Assembly: GCA_036365145.1 (NCBI GenBank)
Contig: JAEOAD010000012.1
Coordinates: forward strand, 43,655,001-43,719,000
From: Orientallactaga sibirica
Taxonomy: Eukaryota > Chordata > Mammalia > Rodentia > Dipodidae
Direction of reading: 5' to 3'
DNA length: 64,000 bases
Position 1 is the first letter of the stretch. Each line of letters opens with the position of its first letter. The notes beneath the pieces were generated by a model that was not told the DNA's origin, did not search any database, and worked only from the letters and a program-made list of their open reading frames with translations. The position numbers and the translations under genes are program-made. Of this stretch, positions 33,991-46,115 are shown piece by piece.

Positions 33991-34476
33991 TGCTGTATAG
34001 GTTAGATCATTACAATGTGTAATAAGAGACACTTGAGTAAATCAATACTTTTTAAGTTTCTAAATCTATTTAATAGTTCAATAGTTTCAGTGACCTAAGC
34101 TTATTACTGAGCTAATTACCATTTTGATGTGATCAAATGAGATAATTTTCAAATGCTGTCAAACACTGATATTTGCATGTCACTTTCCATTAATTATGTT
34201 ATGGCTTTTTAAAAACAATATCGGACTAAGCTTTTCCATTTGATGGTATTGTTTACTATGCCACAATTAAGCATCTTTCAGACAATGAGAATGGCTCTAT
34301 CGTTTTGGAGAATATAAAACACTGCTCCATTTCACTTCAATGTCAGGTTTACTATTTCTTTATTCTGAAGAGAGGTACATTATGTAAAGTGAATAAAGTT
34401 CATAGAGTTCAAACTATAGGTCAAGTTTTACTGTTCTTAAAAGTAATAAAAAAAAAAAAAAACCATAAGTTTTGCT
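33991..34476. other. AT-rich DNA, nothing recognised
   Basis: No repeat or gene is recognised. The first part could be remains of the same L1. Confidence 0.45.
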
Positions 34477-34627
34477 CTTTTTTGTGTTTTTTCAAGGTAG
34501 GGTCTCACTTTTGCCCAGGATGATCTGGAATTCACTATGTAGACTTAGGTTGGCCTCAAACTCACAGTGATCCTCCTACTTCTGGCTCTTGATTGCTGGT
34601 ATTAAAGGAGTACACCACCATGTCTGC
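34477..34627 (-). mobile_element. Diverged B1 SINE, antisense
   Basis: 'tcaaggtagggtctcactt', 'ggaattcactatgtagac' and 'tgattgctggtattaaagg'. Confidence 0.87.
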
Positions 34628-36904
34628 CTAACTTTTGCACTTTTCAGAGAAATGCTGGCTACTTTGTGGACTGCATGATTGAGAAGCCTCATTTCCTATT
34701 GGTATGCTATAATCCAAAGAGCAATGGTTGCTGAATTCTTTAGAAAATGAAAATTTAATACCATAATATATACACACATGCATACACATATATAATACAG
34801 GCATACACACATAAATATATTACAAATTAAAGAAAATATATACTACTTTTCCTAACCATTATTTACTTGAAATATGTGACCCAAGAAAAGAGTTTTCTGT
34901 AAAAATATGTATTTGTTGAGTGTTCAACTATTCTGTAAGTTTATCAGCAGGTAATTTAAAATCATTTAAAACTGAAACTAAAACAGTTTAAATCAGGAGA
35001 TGAATTTATTCAAAATAATTCATATTTTTGTTATGCATAAATGTTATTTATATTTTATAAATTTATTATTTGAAACCACCAAAATTCACATGATAAAAAT
35101 AATTCTTATTGCTTAAATCATGAATCTTGAAAAAAGAAAGAATGTCATTTCATTAACTAGACTCATGTTTAGGAAAAAAGGATGTTAAAAATAATTTTGA
35201 GACACAAAAAATTAAAGCATGTTTATTCTAAAAATTCATATTTGAAAAGTTATGAGATTATGAAATGTCTACTAGAGTCTTTAAAGTGATACTACACTCT
35301 GATGATCATATAGACAAATGGATTTACTTCTGGATATCCAGGAATATATATTTAATAAATGATATTATGAATAAAAAATAACTATCAACCTTCAGGAAAT
35401 AAACTTTTGCTGTTGAGTGTACTAACTTGCCTCAATGTTAGTGAGTCAAGTATAACACTAGTACCTCGTGTAGTAACTATGATGCTTTCCAGTTGATAAT
35501 TAAGTTTTCTCCTATATTGACTCATTTTATTACCAAGACAATCAAGTATTCTATTACAATCCAGAATATTTTCTTTTTATTTTCATTTGAGATACAGAGA
35601 GAATGGGCATGAACAAAATTATTAACTATATGTATGATTATGGACAGCTTTCTTTGTCATAATCCCATCTAACATTTTAATGATAATTTTCATACATTTT
35701 TACTTATATAGATAGCTCTGTTCTGAGGAAGAGTAGGACTATTTAACTTACAGGGTAAGTTAGAAGAAACATGTTTTCAAGCATCTGGTAGTCATCATCG
35801 CTTCTACTTGCTTCCCATGCATGCATTTATTTTAGTGGAAAAAAACTATTAATTTTATGATAAGACATAAATCAAAGATGCATGGACACTGAAATAGTTT
35901 TATTCATCTTGTGACCTGCATAAGAGTAATGCTTAATTGTTTAGTCCTTTATTTAACAATTTTATTATCCCATTGTCCATCTAATAATATCCACCACTTG
36001 ATTTAATAGCCTGAAAAAAAAATAAATGACAACATAACAGAAAATTGGAGATTTTCTTTCTTTCCCTGTTCCTTTGAATATTCTACTGTGTGTGTATAAA
36101 ACATGTAATATACGACATATGTAACAACTATTTATGTCATGTGCCTTACATGAACTTCCTCCCACAAATTAAAACCTTTTTGGTTTGACTTCTTAGCTAA
36201 AATTCTTGATTATACAGTTCACTCAATCCAGCACATATCACAGTTTCAACTGTGCCCTTCTTAGGGTTATGGATAATTGTTTTCAAACAAATATGTCAAT
36301 CTGCCAGCCATGAATTAATGGGTTCTCACCTGCAAAATGTAAATTTTGATTTGCCCTATAAAACTGAATTTGTGTCTTTTATGAATCTTTGTTCCACCAG
36401 TTACCATGTTGTTCAGCATTGTCAGTAGATGGTTAAGGAGAAAATAGTTTTCATTTCTGGTTTCCATTTCCCATTGGCAGATTCCTACTGTAGCAAGTGT
36501 TTCTTCTGCTTCTTGTAGCATCTTCAAACCCAGCGCCCCACAGTGTGAAGAAAGCTCGTAGCATTCATGGCCCTGCAGCCTTCAGCACACTTCCTCTCCC
36601 TGTGTGGCTTTGCAGCAGACAGTCTTCCAATAATATGTCTCCTTGAATAACCTTCCTTGTCCCCTTGGAAGCGATAACTGCCAGGTTCCAAAAACAAATT
36701 CACCAAGTGCCACTTCCATCTTTAATCATCCCACAGTGAGTTCCTGGCCATTCATTTAGGAAAGACTTTGTCCTCTCATAACTTCATTTGTGTTTAAGCG
36801 TGGCGTTTTATCTTCCCTGCTCTTTCCTAGACAGTAGTTGTTTCTTAAGTTGGCTCTGCTTATCTTGTTTTTCATTGTTTCCTTGCTTCTCAGAAGACTG
36901 CTTG
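34628..36904. other. Unique DNA, no gene seen
   Basis: AT-rich to about 36180. 36180-36890 is less AT-rich but has no frame or family that I recognise. The antisense frames at 36315-36527 and 36524-36706 lack recognisable domains. Confidence 0.5.
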
Positions 36905-36905
36905 A

Positions 36906-37120
36906 CAGGGCTTGGTGGCACACGCCTTTAATCCCAGCACTCGGGAGACAGAGGTAGGAGGATCACCTAAAGTTTGAGGCCAGCTTGAAACTACATAGTA
37001 AATTGCAGGTAAGCCTGGCCTAGAGCGAGACCCTACCTCGAAACACAAACAAAACAAAACAAAACAAAACAAAACAAAACAAAACAAAACAAAACAAAAC
37101 AAAATAACAACAACAACAAA
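36906..37120 (+). mobile_element. B1 SINE with (AAAAC)n tail
   Basis: 'gggcttggtggcacacgcctttaatcccagcactcggg' to 'agcgagaccctacctcg', then an (AAAAC)n array at about 37047-37102 and (AAC)n. Confidence 0.93.
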
Positions 37121-37430
37121 AATGACGGCTTGTTTTCTCCAATTCCTTGGTCACATCCCACTTTCCTTGTTCAAAATGCTGTGCACTTTCTGAACTTGGT
37201 ACTCATACTGATCAGATCTCTTAACCATCAGCACTCTAAGAATGTCTTCTGATTGAATGAATTCCAATAAATGACTCATCATAAGTTCTTCTTATACAGT
37301 TACATAGCTGAGAGCAAGAAAAGTAAAATAACTGGAAAATTTCCATTGATGACAGGCATCAAGAACCAAGAATATAGATAATAGAAAATGGATGACATGA
37401 ATCTCATTCAGCATTAAAATTGTAAACTTG
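37121..37430. other. Unique DNA, nothing recognised
   Basis: No repeat or gene is recognised. Confidence 0.5.
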
Positions 37431-37431
37431 G

Positions 37432-37663
37432 GCCTGGAGAGATGGCTTGGTGGTTAAGTGCTAGCCTATGAAGCCTAAGGACCCCAGTTCGAGGCTCAAT
37501 TCCCCAGGACTCATATAAGCCAGATACACAAGATGGCACATGCATCTGGAGTTCAGTTGCAGTGGCTGCAGGCCCTGGCTTACCCATTCTCTCTCTTTCT
37601 ATCTGCATCTTTCTGTCTGTTGCTCTCAAATAAATAAATGAAAAATAAACAAAAAAATTTTAA
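37432..37663 (+). mobile_element. tRNA-derived SINE (type A)
   Basis: 'ggcctggagagatggcttggtggttaag', 'cagatacacaagatggcacatgcatctgg', 'caaataaataaatg' tail. Flanked by 'attgtaaactt' on both sides (about 37419 and 37664). Confidence 0.9.
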
Positions 37664-37687
37664 TTGTAAACTTAAAAATATTTCCTT

Positions 37688-37862
37688 TGAGGTTGTGAGA
37701 TGGCTCATGTGTTAAAGGCACTGATGTGGCATTTAATTCACCAGTAACTACACAAAGCCAGACCAAAAAGTGATGCATGCATCTGGTGTGCACCTGCAGC
37801 AAGAAACACAGGTGCACCCTCCTGGTACCCCATCCATATAGCCAAATAAATAAAATATTTAC
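37688..37862 (+). mobile_element. Old tRNA-derived SINE (type A-like)
   Basis: 'aggttgtgagatggctcatgtgttaaaggcac', 'aaagccagac', 'gatgcatgcatctgg' and an 'aataaataaaat' tail are readable. Diverged. Confidence 0.75.
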
Positions 37863-37869
37863 TTTGGTA

Positions 37870-38725
37870 GATCTTTCAAAGCCCATAAATTGTTACTGAT
37901 GACTACAAATGGACAATTTCTGTTTCTTTCCTTCTTGAACATTTATTTCTTATTTAGGTAAGCATTATATCATTATAAGGTAGGGTTTTGGTCAACTGAA
38001 AATCTGTACTACACACACACACACACACACACACACCAAATTAATTCTTCAGTAAAGATTTGACTTGATTTTTCACAATGCTTTGAGTCCATTATTAATT
38101 CTGACTGAATGAGTCATAATTTATCATGGAAGAAGTACTTGGAGACATAAAAATGCATTACAAAGCAGCTGTTGTTCTGTTGTAAGTGATGCATCAGGGC
38201 ATGCATGTGGAAGTATGAAGCATAAAACTGATTAATTGTATAGCCTTGTTATTTTTTTTTATTTTTGTGATAATGGCTAGCAATTCAGGAGAAGACTTAA
38301 GGATTGCTTTTATGCAATGAACTTAAAATAAGAAAAAAATTAAATTAATAACAGGCAAGCCTCTGCAGGCTGGGAACCTCATCTTCTGAATGGGATATTA
38401 ATATTGTCAATACAAATAAAAAATGTAATTTGCTAAACTCATGTGAGTTATTTAAGTATATGACAATGATTCTAAAACACTAAATATTTTGGTAATTAAA
38501 ATACCTTAAATTATGAGTCACTTTATTTTAAAACTTGTGTTATATCTATATATATATATCCATTTTATTATCTATAGAATAATTCATTCTTATCTTGTTG
38601 CTGCAGTCTTTTTTATATTGCTCAAACATCGCCTTTAATGTTAAAGTAATGATGGACCATATGAATCAAATATAAAAGGGGATGCATTTCTATGTAATAT
38701 GCTTGACAATGCTGTATTTAATGAA
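37870..38725. other. AT-rich DNA with a (CA)n microsatellite
   Basis: (AC)n at 38011-38036. Nothing else is recognised. Confidence 0.6.
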
Positions 38726-38726
38726 C

Positions 38727-38850
38727 AAGCATGCTGGTGTATATATCTAATTCCAACACTGGGGAGGATGAGACAGGAGGATACTGAATTCAAGATGAGT
38801 CTGGAATGCATAATGTAAATCTTGTCTCTAAAAGACAAAAGGAAAAGAAA
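38727..38850 (+). mobile_element. Very old B1-like (proto-B1) SINE
   Basis: 'catgctggtgtatatatctaattccaacactggggagg', 'aggaggatactgaattcaagatgagtctgg' and 'cttgtctctaaaag' follow the B1/7SL order at high divergence. Confidence 0.6.
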
Positions 38851-38854
38851 AAGG

Positions 38855-39225
38855 AAATATGAACAAAATTGTAGAACAAAAAACAACAAAAAAGTATAAA
38901 TTTCTTATTGGTACTTAATATTTAATAAGCAGGTGGTTGTTTATTTGGTTCATGAACACTACTAGGCTTATGTGGTAATTAAAGCCCATTGTTCCCAAAT
39001 TCATATAACTTACAGACAAGAGATTAAAATGTAAAAACACATGTCATTTATTGGATATATTTTATTGAAATCTATTTCAATTCCAAATTATAAATAGATC
39101 AATAGTCAGTCAACATAAAGGGAGTGCATATTTGATAATTTCCATTTACAATTGCATTCAACAGCTAAAGTTTAATGAAAGAGAGATTTAAAGTACATAT
39201 CTATTTTTTAAAAAATTATAAGGCC
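38855..39225. other. AT-rich DNA, nothing recognised
   Basis: No repeat or gene is recognised. Confidence 0.5.
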
Positions 39226-39226
39226 T

Positions 39227-39300
39227 ATGGATCTAGCCTATTGATGGAGTTCTTGGATAGCATATAGAAGGTCCTGGTTTGATCCCAAGTACTACACACA
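39227..39300 (+). mobile_element. ID-like SINE (tRNA-Ala/BC1 type)
   Basis: 'gatctagcctattgatggagttcttggatagcatatagaagg' then 'cctggtttgatcccaagtactac' follows the ID/BC1 layout, with the B-box-like 'ggtttgatccc'. Diverged. Confidence 0.6.
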
Positions 39301-39503
39301 CTTAAGTATATACACAAAAATATAATGCATATATATTATACATATGATCATATATCAATAATATTTATGTTTGTCAAAGGGAATAATACTGGATTTATAG
39401 CTTCCAGTTTACATATTATCAAGCACTCTTTAAATTTCAGTTCTTCTGACTCCAGACCAAGGTAAGGGTTCTTTTACTCTACTGTAAAAGCACAAATTAA
39501 CAT

Positions 39504-39865
39504 GTCAATGTGGTGGTTTCATTCAGGTGTCCCCCATAAACTTAGGTATTCTGAATGCTAGGTTTCTAGCTGATGGAGATTTGGGGATTGAAACTTCCTA
39601 GAGGCAGTGTGTTGTTGGGGGCAGGCTTATGAGAATTATAAGCCAGCACCCCCTTGCTAGTTTTTGCAACACTGTCCTGTTGCTATTCACCTGATGTTGG
39701 CCAGGAGGTGATGTCCACTCTCTGCTCATGCCATCATTTTCCCTGCCATCATGTTGCTTTCCTTGGAGTCTGTAAGCCAAATAAAACCCCCACTCCTTCC
39801 CCGCCCCAAGCTGCTCTTGGTTGGGTGTTTTCTGCCAGCAATGTAAACCCGACTACAACAGTCAA
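39504..39865 (+). mobile_element. Solo MaLR LTR with 5-bp target duplication
   Basis: The LTR is 39509-39860 (352 bp), starting TGTGGTGG and ending CTACAACA. gtcaa flanks it at 39504-39508 and 39861-39865. The polyadenylation signal is in 'aagccaaataaaaccccc' (about 39775). It has no internal region or second LTR, so it is a solo LTR. It belongs to the same subfamily as the antisense LTR at 2828-3612 and is related to, but distinct from, the 29448 LTR family. Confidence 0.93.
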
Positions 39866-39987
39866 TAATATTTTTTCAAGTTCAAATACTATTGGTAACT
39901 ACTTAGTGCAAGTCATTTTAGTTTCTTGTATATATTTTTAAAAAGTCTTTAATCTTTTTAACATTAATTTCACATCAATTGTCTTCT

Positions 39988-40289
39988 TGTTTTTTTTTTT
40001 TTTTTTTGGAGAGAGACAGAGAGAGAGAGAGAGACAGACAGGAGAGCCAGAAGACAGATCCAGAGATGTGGTCAAGTGCAGCATTGCAGCCTCTCAGATG
40101 CTGCAAATGGAAATGTGGGACCAGATGCATGAGTCCCCTTGATACAGGTCAAGTGCAGCCATTGCAGCCTTGTGTACAATTTTTTTTTTTTTTTTGCATC
40201 TGGCTAAACGTGGGACCTGGAGATTAGAACCAGCATTCTTAGGCTTAGGATGCAGGATCCTTAACCGCTAAGCCATCTCTCCAGACCAA
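39988..40289 (-). mobile_element. tRNA-derived SINE (type B) with internal rearrangement
   Basis: Antisense type B ('ctggctaaacgtgggacctggagatt', 'ctaagccatctctccagac'). The block 'caagtgcagcattgcagcc' occurs twice (about 40074-40092 and 40149-40168), and a T run of about 16 nt (about 40180-40195) interrupts the body where no tail belongs. This could be a composite of two copies. Confidence 0.8.
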
Positions 40290-40530
40290 TTGTCTACATT
40301 TTAACTGTTTTCTTTCTTAGTGTTATATATTTGCTAGAGGTATAAAAATAAGAAATACTTTTTTGTTTTCCTTAAACATGTGCAAATTTTATTGCAATTG
40401 TTGTTACAGACAGTTTGGTTCAGGATTAAAATTTTAAATATTAAAATATGTTTAAAAGGGGGAAGAAAGATGAAGAAGAAAAAAGAAGATTTAGAAAAAA
40501 AATGATTATATTATTGAGAAGTTTTAGGAT

Positions 40531-41051
40531 TGTGATTTTTAATTTTAGGTATCAACTTGACCAAATTAAGGCATTCCTAGATAGGTGGGGAAGACTTATT
40601 TTGATAACTCTGTGACAAAATTTTCAAGAATTTGATTATGAGTCAGTGTTCTGAATAAGAGAGTCAGATGAATGTAGGAAGTACCATTTACTTCATTTTA
40701 GGCCTGAATAAAGAAAACAAAAAAGAAAGACAAAATTGCTTTTATCCCTAGAACTGGGACATCAGAACTCCATATTACGTGATGTTTGGAATTCACAACT
40801 TGTCTCAGTAGCACCGAGTCCTTAAGCACTGGACTATGAGTTATGTGATCAGTTCCTCTGGTTTTTAGGACTTTTCACTGTGCAGCTCCCTGGTCCTCAA
40901 GTTTCAAGGTTACATATTGTCAGACTTCCCATTCTCCCTGTGTGTGCCACATGTGATAACAAGTGTCCTCTTAGCTTATCTCCATCAGTAAGTTACCATT
41001 TATCTATCCACCCCACTGGTTTTTCTTATGTGAAGAACCATGACTAATTCA
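40531..41051 (+). mobile_element. ERVL (MLT2-like) LTR, copy 1
   Basis: 'tgtgatttttaattttaggtatcaacttgacc', 'ggcctgaataaagaaaac', 'tccctagaactgggacatc' and the end 'gtgaagaaccatgactaattca' follow the MLT2-type LTR layout. The next bases, 'gattttatcaccagga', resemble the ERVL primer-binding region. Confidence 0.75.
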
Positions 41052-41348
41052 GATTTTATCACCAGGAAAGAGATTTTGATATACCAAATGCCAGAAAGTG
41101 TTGAAGTAGCTTAGAAACTGGGTGATGGGCTCAGTTTTGTAGTATATGCTAAAGAAAGTCAGTGTTGACATGCACAGACTGCTTAGGGAAATTCTCATGA
41201 GGGATCGTGAAGAGAAAACCTAGCATTCTTCCAGATTACTTACCAAAATGGACATGATTCAATGTTGGTAGAAATATGAGCAGTCAAGTCATTTTGACAA
41301 AGTCTCAGACATAAAAATGAAGGAAAACCATCAAAAACTTAGAGAAAG

Positions 41349-41462
41349 GTATATATAATATAATTATATATTTATTATATATTATATTTATAATATAATT
41401 ATATTATATATTACATATAAGCATATTATATATTATTACATATATAGTAATTATTATTATTA
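41349..41462. repeat. AT palindromic tract (copy 1)
   Basis: Dense (TATA/ATTATA) repeats with self-complementary stretches. The same tract recurs at about 43899-44012 in copy 2 with a few substitutions. Confidence 0.85.
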
Positions 41463-42885
41463 TTCTAATGTTAAAAGACATGGCCGAACTACATTTGTGT
41501 TCTAGTATTTAGAAGAAACAAAGACATAAACTATACATTTCTAATTTAGCTGCAGTATTAGCAAACAGTGTTCAGGATAGCATAGATTCTCTACTGGGTG
41601 CTTCTAGTCAAAATAGAATAAAGAGAAATGACTTAAACATAGAAATTATGATACAGAAAGGGGCATAATTTAAAATTAGAAAAAAATCTTAAAATATTAG
41701 GATCTTGACATCCAACTTTCACCTTGCTGTACGTGGAGTGCATCAGATGGATTCCACAAAAAATAAAAGTAAGGAACCCCCAAAATTTTTGCAGGTCATA
41801 AATGAATGTTTAAATGTGCCAAATGAACAAAAGTGTTTATGAGTTGGCACTATTGTATATTACAAGACACTAGTATCAACTTGTTTCATTAAAGAACAGT
41901 TCTGGGTCTAGGTGACCAAACAAGAAAAATAACTTTATCCATTTATTACATAACTATAATTAACAAAATATTAATGACAAAAGTTTAAAACAAAGTACAG
42001 AGTATATTCTAAGAGCCACAAGGAAGAAGTATTAGAGAATCGCATGGGCAAAAGTGTAACTGATATGCACCTACAACTGAGAGTAGACTCTGCAAACATC
42101 TGAGGTAAGGTGAGGGCACAAGCCACCCACAAATGGCCTTGTCTGAATTACATTTCTTAATAAGTTCAGTATGATGTCTAAGTGTGCAAATAAACACACA
42201 AGAACCCAAAATCTAAACCACACACCATTAATTCACATTTTATTTAGTCCATTGCAGGTGAAAAGACAAACCAGCTCATTGCAGCTAGTCAAATACTGAA
42301 ATTACCTGCATATCTGATTTCTCTAGACCAAAAAAATTATGATGAGACAGAGAAGAAACTATTCCAGGAAAGCATACATGATGACAGGCAGGATACTATA
42401 TCTAAGAAAATATATATCAAAGAATTATTTGTATAATATTTTATCATAAGAGCAAAATATTTGTACTGAGTATAGACAAATTAAAATGGATGACATGGGA
42501 ATGTTAAAATTGAAAACTGTATTTATTGAAATAAGGTTTTAAAGCTTTCAATAGAAATGCTAAAGACAATTGTTCTTGCCAAGGGTCCATGAGCCTAGGA
42601 AACCAGAAGAAAGTACGGATAAAATTCAATAGCAGTAGAGGCCTATGGTTGCATTGATGTTACTCCACTATTTAGTCTCCTTGTAATAAAGTAAGAATTA
42701 TATGTTTTTATGTATTCTTACTGGTATGAGAAAGATTGTGCAAAATGTTAACTAGAGTACTCAAAAATCCTATTTATTCCTTATGTCATCCCAGTCTGTA
42801 AGTCAAAATAATAGTAACTGGAAAATAAAACACATTGAGGATTGATAGATCTAATAAATATCACATATATATCCAGTAGGAATTT

Positions 42886-45435
42886 TAGAGGTATAAAAAT
42901 AAGAAATACTTTTTTTTTGTTTGTGTATCTTAAACATATGGTAAATTTTATTGCAATTGTTGTTACAGACAGTTTGGTTCAGGATTAAAATTTTAAATAT
43001 TAAAAATATGTTTAAAAGGGGGAAGAAAGATGAAGAAGAAAAAAGAAGATTTATATTATTGAGAAGTTTTAGGATTGTGATTTTCAATTTTAGGTATCAA
43101 CTTGACCAAATTAAGGCATTCCTAGATAGGTAGGGAAGAATTATTTTGGATAACTCTGTGACAAAATTTTCAAGAATTTGATTATGAGTCAGTGTTCTGA
43201 ATAAGAGAGTCAGATGAATGTGGGAAGTACCATTTACTTCATTTTAGGCCTGAATAAAGAAAACAAAAAAGAAAGACAAAATTGCTTTTATCCCTAGAAC
43301 TGGGACATCAGAACTCCATATTACATGATGTTTGGAATTCACAACTTGTCTCAGTAGCACCGAGTCCTTAAGCACTGGACTATGAGTTATGTGATCAGTT
43401 CCTCTGGTTTTTAGGACTTTTCCCTGTGCAGCTCCTTGGTTCTCAAGCTTCGAGGTTACATATTGTCAGACTTCCCATTCTCCCTGTGTGAGCCACATGC
43501 GATAACAAGTGTCCTCTTAGCTTATCTCCATCAGTAAGTTACCATTTATCTATCCACCCCACTGGTTTTTCTTATGTGAAGAACCATGACTAATTCAGAT
43601 TTTATCACCAGGAAAGAGATTTTGATATACCAAATGCCAGAAAGTGTTGAAGTAGCTTAGAAACTGGGTGATGGGCTCAGTTTTGTAGTACATGCTAAAG
43701 AAAGTCAGTGTTGACATGCACAGACTGCTTAGGGAAATTCTCATGGGGGATCGTGAAGAGAAAACCTAGCATTCTTCCAGATTACTTACCAAAATGGACA
43801 TGATTCAATGTTGGTAGAAATATGAGCAGTCCAAGTCATTTTGACAAAGTCTCAGACATAAAAATGAAGGGAAAACCATCAGAAACTTAGAGAAAGGTAT
43901 ATATAATATAATTATATATTTATTATATATTATATTTATAATATAATTATATTATATATTACATATTAGCATATTATATATTATTACATATATAGTAATT
44001 ATTATTATTATACTAATGTTAAAAGACATGGCCGAACTACATTTGTGTTCTAGTATTTAGAAGAAACAAAGACATAAACTATACATTTCTAATTTAGCTG
44101 CAGTATTAGCAAACAGTGTTCAGGATAGCATAGATTCTCTACTGGGTGCTTCTAGTCAAAATAGAATAAAAGAGAAATGACTTAAACATAGAAATTATGA
44201 TACAGAAAGAGGCATAATTTAAAATTAGAAAAAAAATCTTAAAATATTAGGATCTTGACATCCAACTTTCACCTTGCTGTACGTGGAGTGCATCAGATGG
44301 ATTCCACAAAAAATAAAAGTAAGGAACCCCCAAAATTTTTGCAGGTCATAAATAAATGTTTAAATGTGCCAAATGAACAAAAGTGTTTATGAGTTGGCAC
44401 TATTGTATATTACAAGACACTAGTATCAACTTGTTTCATTAAAGAACAGTTCTGGGTCTAGGTGACCAAACAAGAAAAATAACTTTCTCCATTTATTACA
44501 TAACTATAATTAACAAAATATTAATGACAAAAGTTTAAAACAAAGTACAGAGTATATTCTAAGAGCCACAAGGAAGAAGTATTAAAGAATCATATGGGCA
44601 AAAGTGTAACTGATATGCACCTAAAACTGAGAGTAGACTCTGCAAACATCTGAGGTAAGGTGAGGGCACAAGCCACCCACAAATGGCCTTGTCTGAATTA
44701 CATTTCTTAATAAGTTCAGTATGATGCCTAAGTGTGCAAATAAACACACAAGAACCCAAAATCTAAATCACACACCATTAATTCACATTTTATTTAGTCC
44801 ATTGTAGGTGAAAAGACAAACCAGTTCATTGCAGCTAGTCAAATACTGAAATTACCTGCATATCTGATTTCTCTAGACCACAAAATTTATGATGAGACAG
44901 AGAAGAAACTATTCCAGAAAGCATACATGATGACAGGCAGGATACTATATCTAAGAAAATATATATCAAAGAATTATTTGTATAATATTTTATCATAAGA
45001 GCAAAATATTTGTACTGAGTATAGACAAATTAAAATGGATGACATGGGAATGTTAAAATTGAAAACTGTATTTATTGAAATAAGGTTTTAAAGCTTTCAA
45101 TAGAAATGCTAAAGACAATTGTTCTTGCCAAGGGTCCATGAGCCTAGGAAACCAGAAGAAAGTATGGATAAAATTCAATAGCAGTAGAGGCCTATGGTTG
45201 CATTGATGTTACTCCACTATTTAGTCTCCTTGTAATAAAGTAAGAATTATATGTTTTTATGTATTCTTACTGGTATGAGAAAGATTGTGCAAAATGTTAA
45301 CTAGAGTACTCAAAAAATCCTATTTATTCCTTATGTCATCCCAGTCTGTAAGTCAAAATAATAGTAACTGGAAAATAAAACACATTGAGGATTGATAGAT
45401 CTAATAAATATCAAATATATATCCAGTAGGAATTT
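42886..45435 (+). repeat. Tandem duplication, copy 2 (2.55 kb)
   Basis: Second copy of 40335-42885. The end of copy 1 and the end of copy 2 both read 'ccagtaggaattttaga', after which one goes to 'ggtata' (internal junction) and the other to 'aagac' (unique). TAGA is shared by the left border, internal junction and right border, indicating a microhomology-mediated tandem duplication. Confidence 0.96.
43076..43597 (+). mobile_element. ERVL (MLT2-like) LTR, copy 2
   Basis: Duplicate of 40531-41051 with a few substitutions (for example 'cttcgaggttac' for 'tttcaaggttac'). Confidence 0.75.
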
Positions 45436-45439
45436 TAGA

Positions 45440-45678
45440 AAGACAAAAAAGGAAGAGCTTGAATACATTTTTTAAAAGCATAGTTTGTTTACAGAAAGAA
45501 AAACACATGGGTATCTACAATGATACATTGTTTATGATGTTTCAATAATATATAGACTAAATAATGTGGCTGGCACCTGCAGCTGAAATTAATTAAAGGA
45601 AATATCAAAAATATGTTCAATTGTGTTTGAAGAAGTAGGTTAATTGTATAATTAACTGATAGTCATTCTTGCTGAACT
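45440..45678. other. Unique DNA, nothing recognised
   Basis: Single-copy flank of the duplication. No gene. Confidence 0.5.
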
Positions 45679-45694
45679 TAGAATATATAATCTA

Positions 45695-45840
45695 TTTTTT
45701 TTTCGAGGTAGGGTCTCACTCTGGCACAGTCTGACCTGGAATTAACTATGTAGTCTCAGGGTGGCCTTGAACTCATGGAGATCCTCCTACCTCTGCCTCC
45801 CAAGTGCTGGGATTAAAGGTGTGCACCACCATGCCCAGGC
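45695..45840 (-). mobile_element. B1 SINE, antisense, with 16-bp target duplication
   Basis: 'cgaggtagggtctcactctggc' to 'ccaagtgctgggattaaaggtgtgcaccaccatgcccaggc'. The perfect duplication tagaatatataatcta is at 45679-45694 and 45841-45856. Confidence 0.94.
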
Positions 45841-45934
45841 TAGAATATATAATCTAATTTTTTAATGATTTTTTTCATGAGAGAGTTTAAAGGAAAGAGC
45901 CATAGTATCCAATATCAGGTGCTGAAATCCTGTC

Positions 45935-46115
45935 TGTGGAACTGTGGAACTCTTTATAATTTACTTGTTACATATTTAAGGTCACTGTGCCTAAATTTTC
46001 TCATTTTATCAAGGTTAATTTTAATTCAACATGGATAATTTGGATAGCATTTTGCATGTAAAAATCCATATATGGTTCATCACATAGAAGTACTCAATAA
46101 ATCTGTGGAACGGTT
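45935..46115 (+). mobile_element. MIR SINE (ancient)
   Basis: 'taaggtcactgtgcctaaattttctcatttta' corresponds to the MIR core, and 'tcacatagaagtactcaataaatctgtgg' to the MIR 3' end. Diverged, as expected for this old mammalian family. Confidence 0.72.

Larger units (their letters stand above)
40335..42885 (+). repeat. Tandem duplication, copy 1 (2.55 kb)
   Basis: Matches 42886-45435 base for base with scattered differences, about 1-2% by eye. An example is the segment after 'gaagatttag' at about 40487, which is about 15 bp longer here. It begins in 'tagaggtataaaaataag'. The unit carries an ERVL-type LTR and downstream AT-rich DNA. Direct orientation, no spacer. Confidence 0.96.

Noticed and set aside
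42009..44759. Paired 66-codon minus-strand frames (42009-42209, 44559-44759) that look conserved
   Set aside because: They are copies within the tandem duplication. Their similarity reflects recent duplication, not selection.
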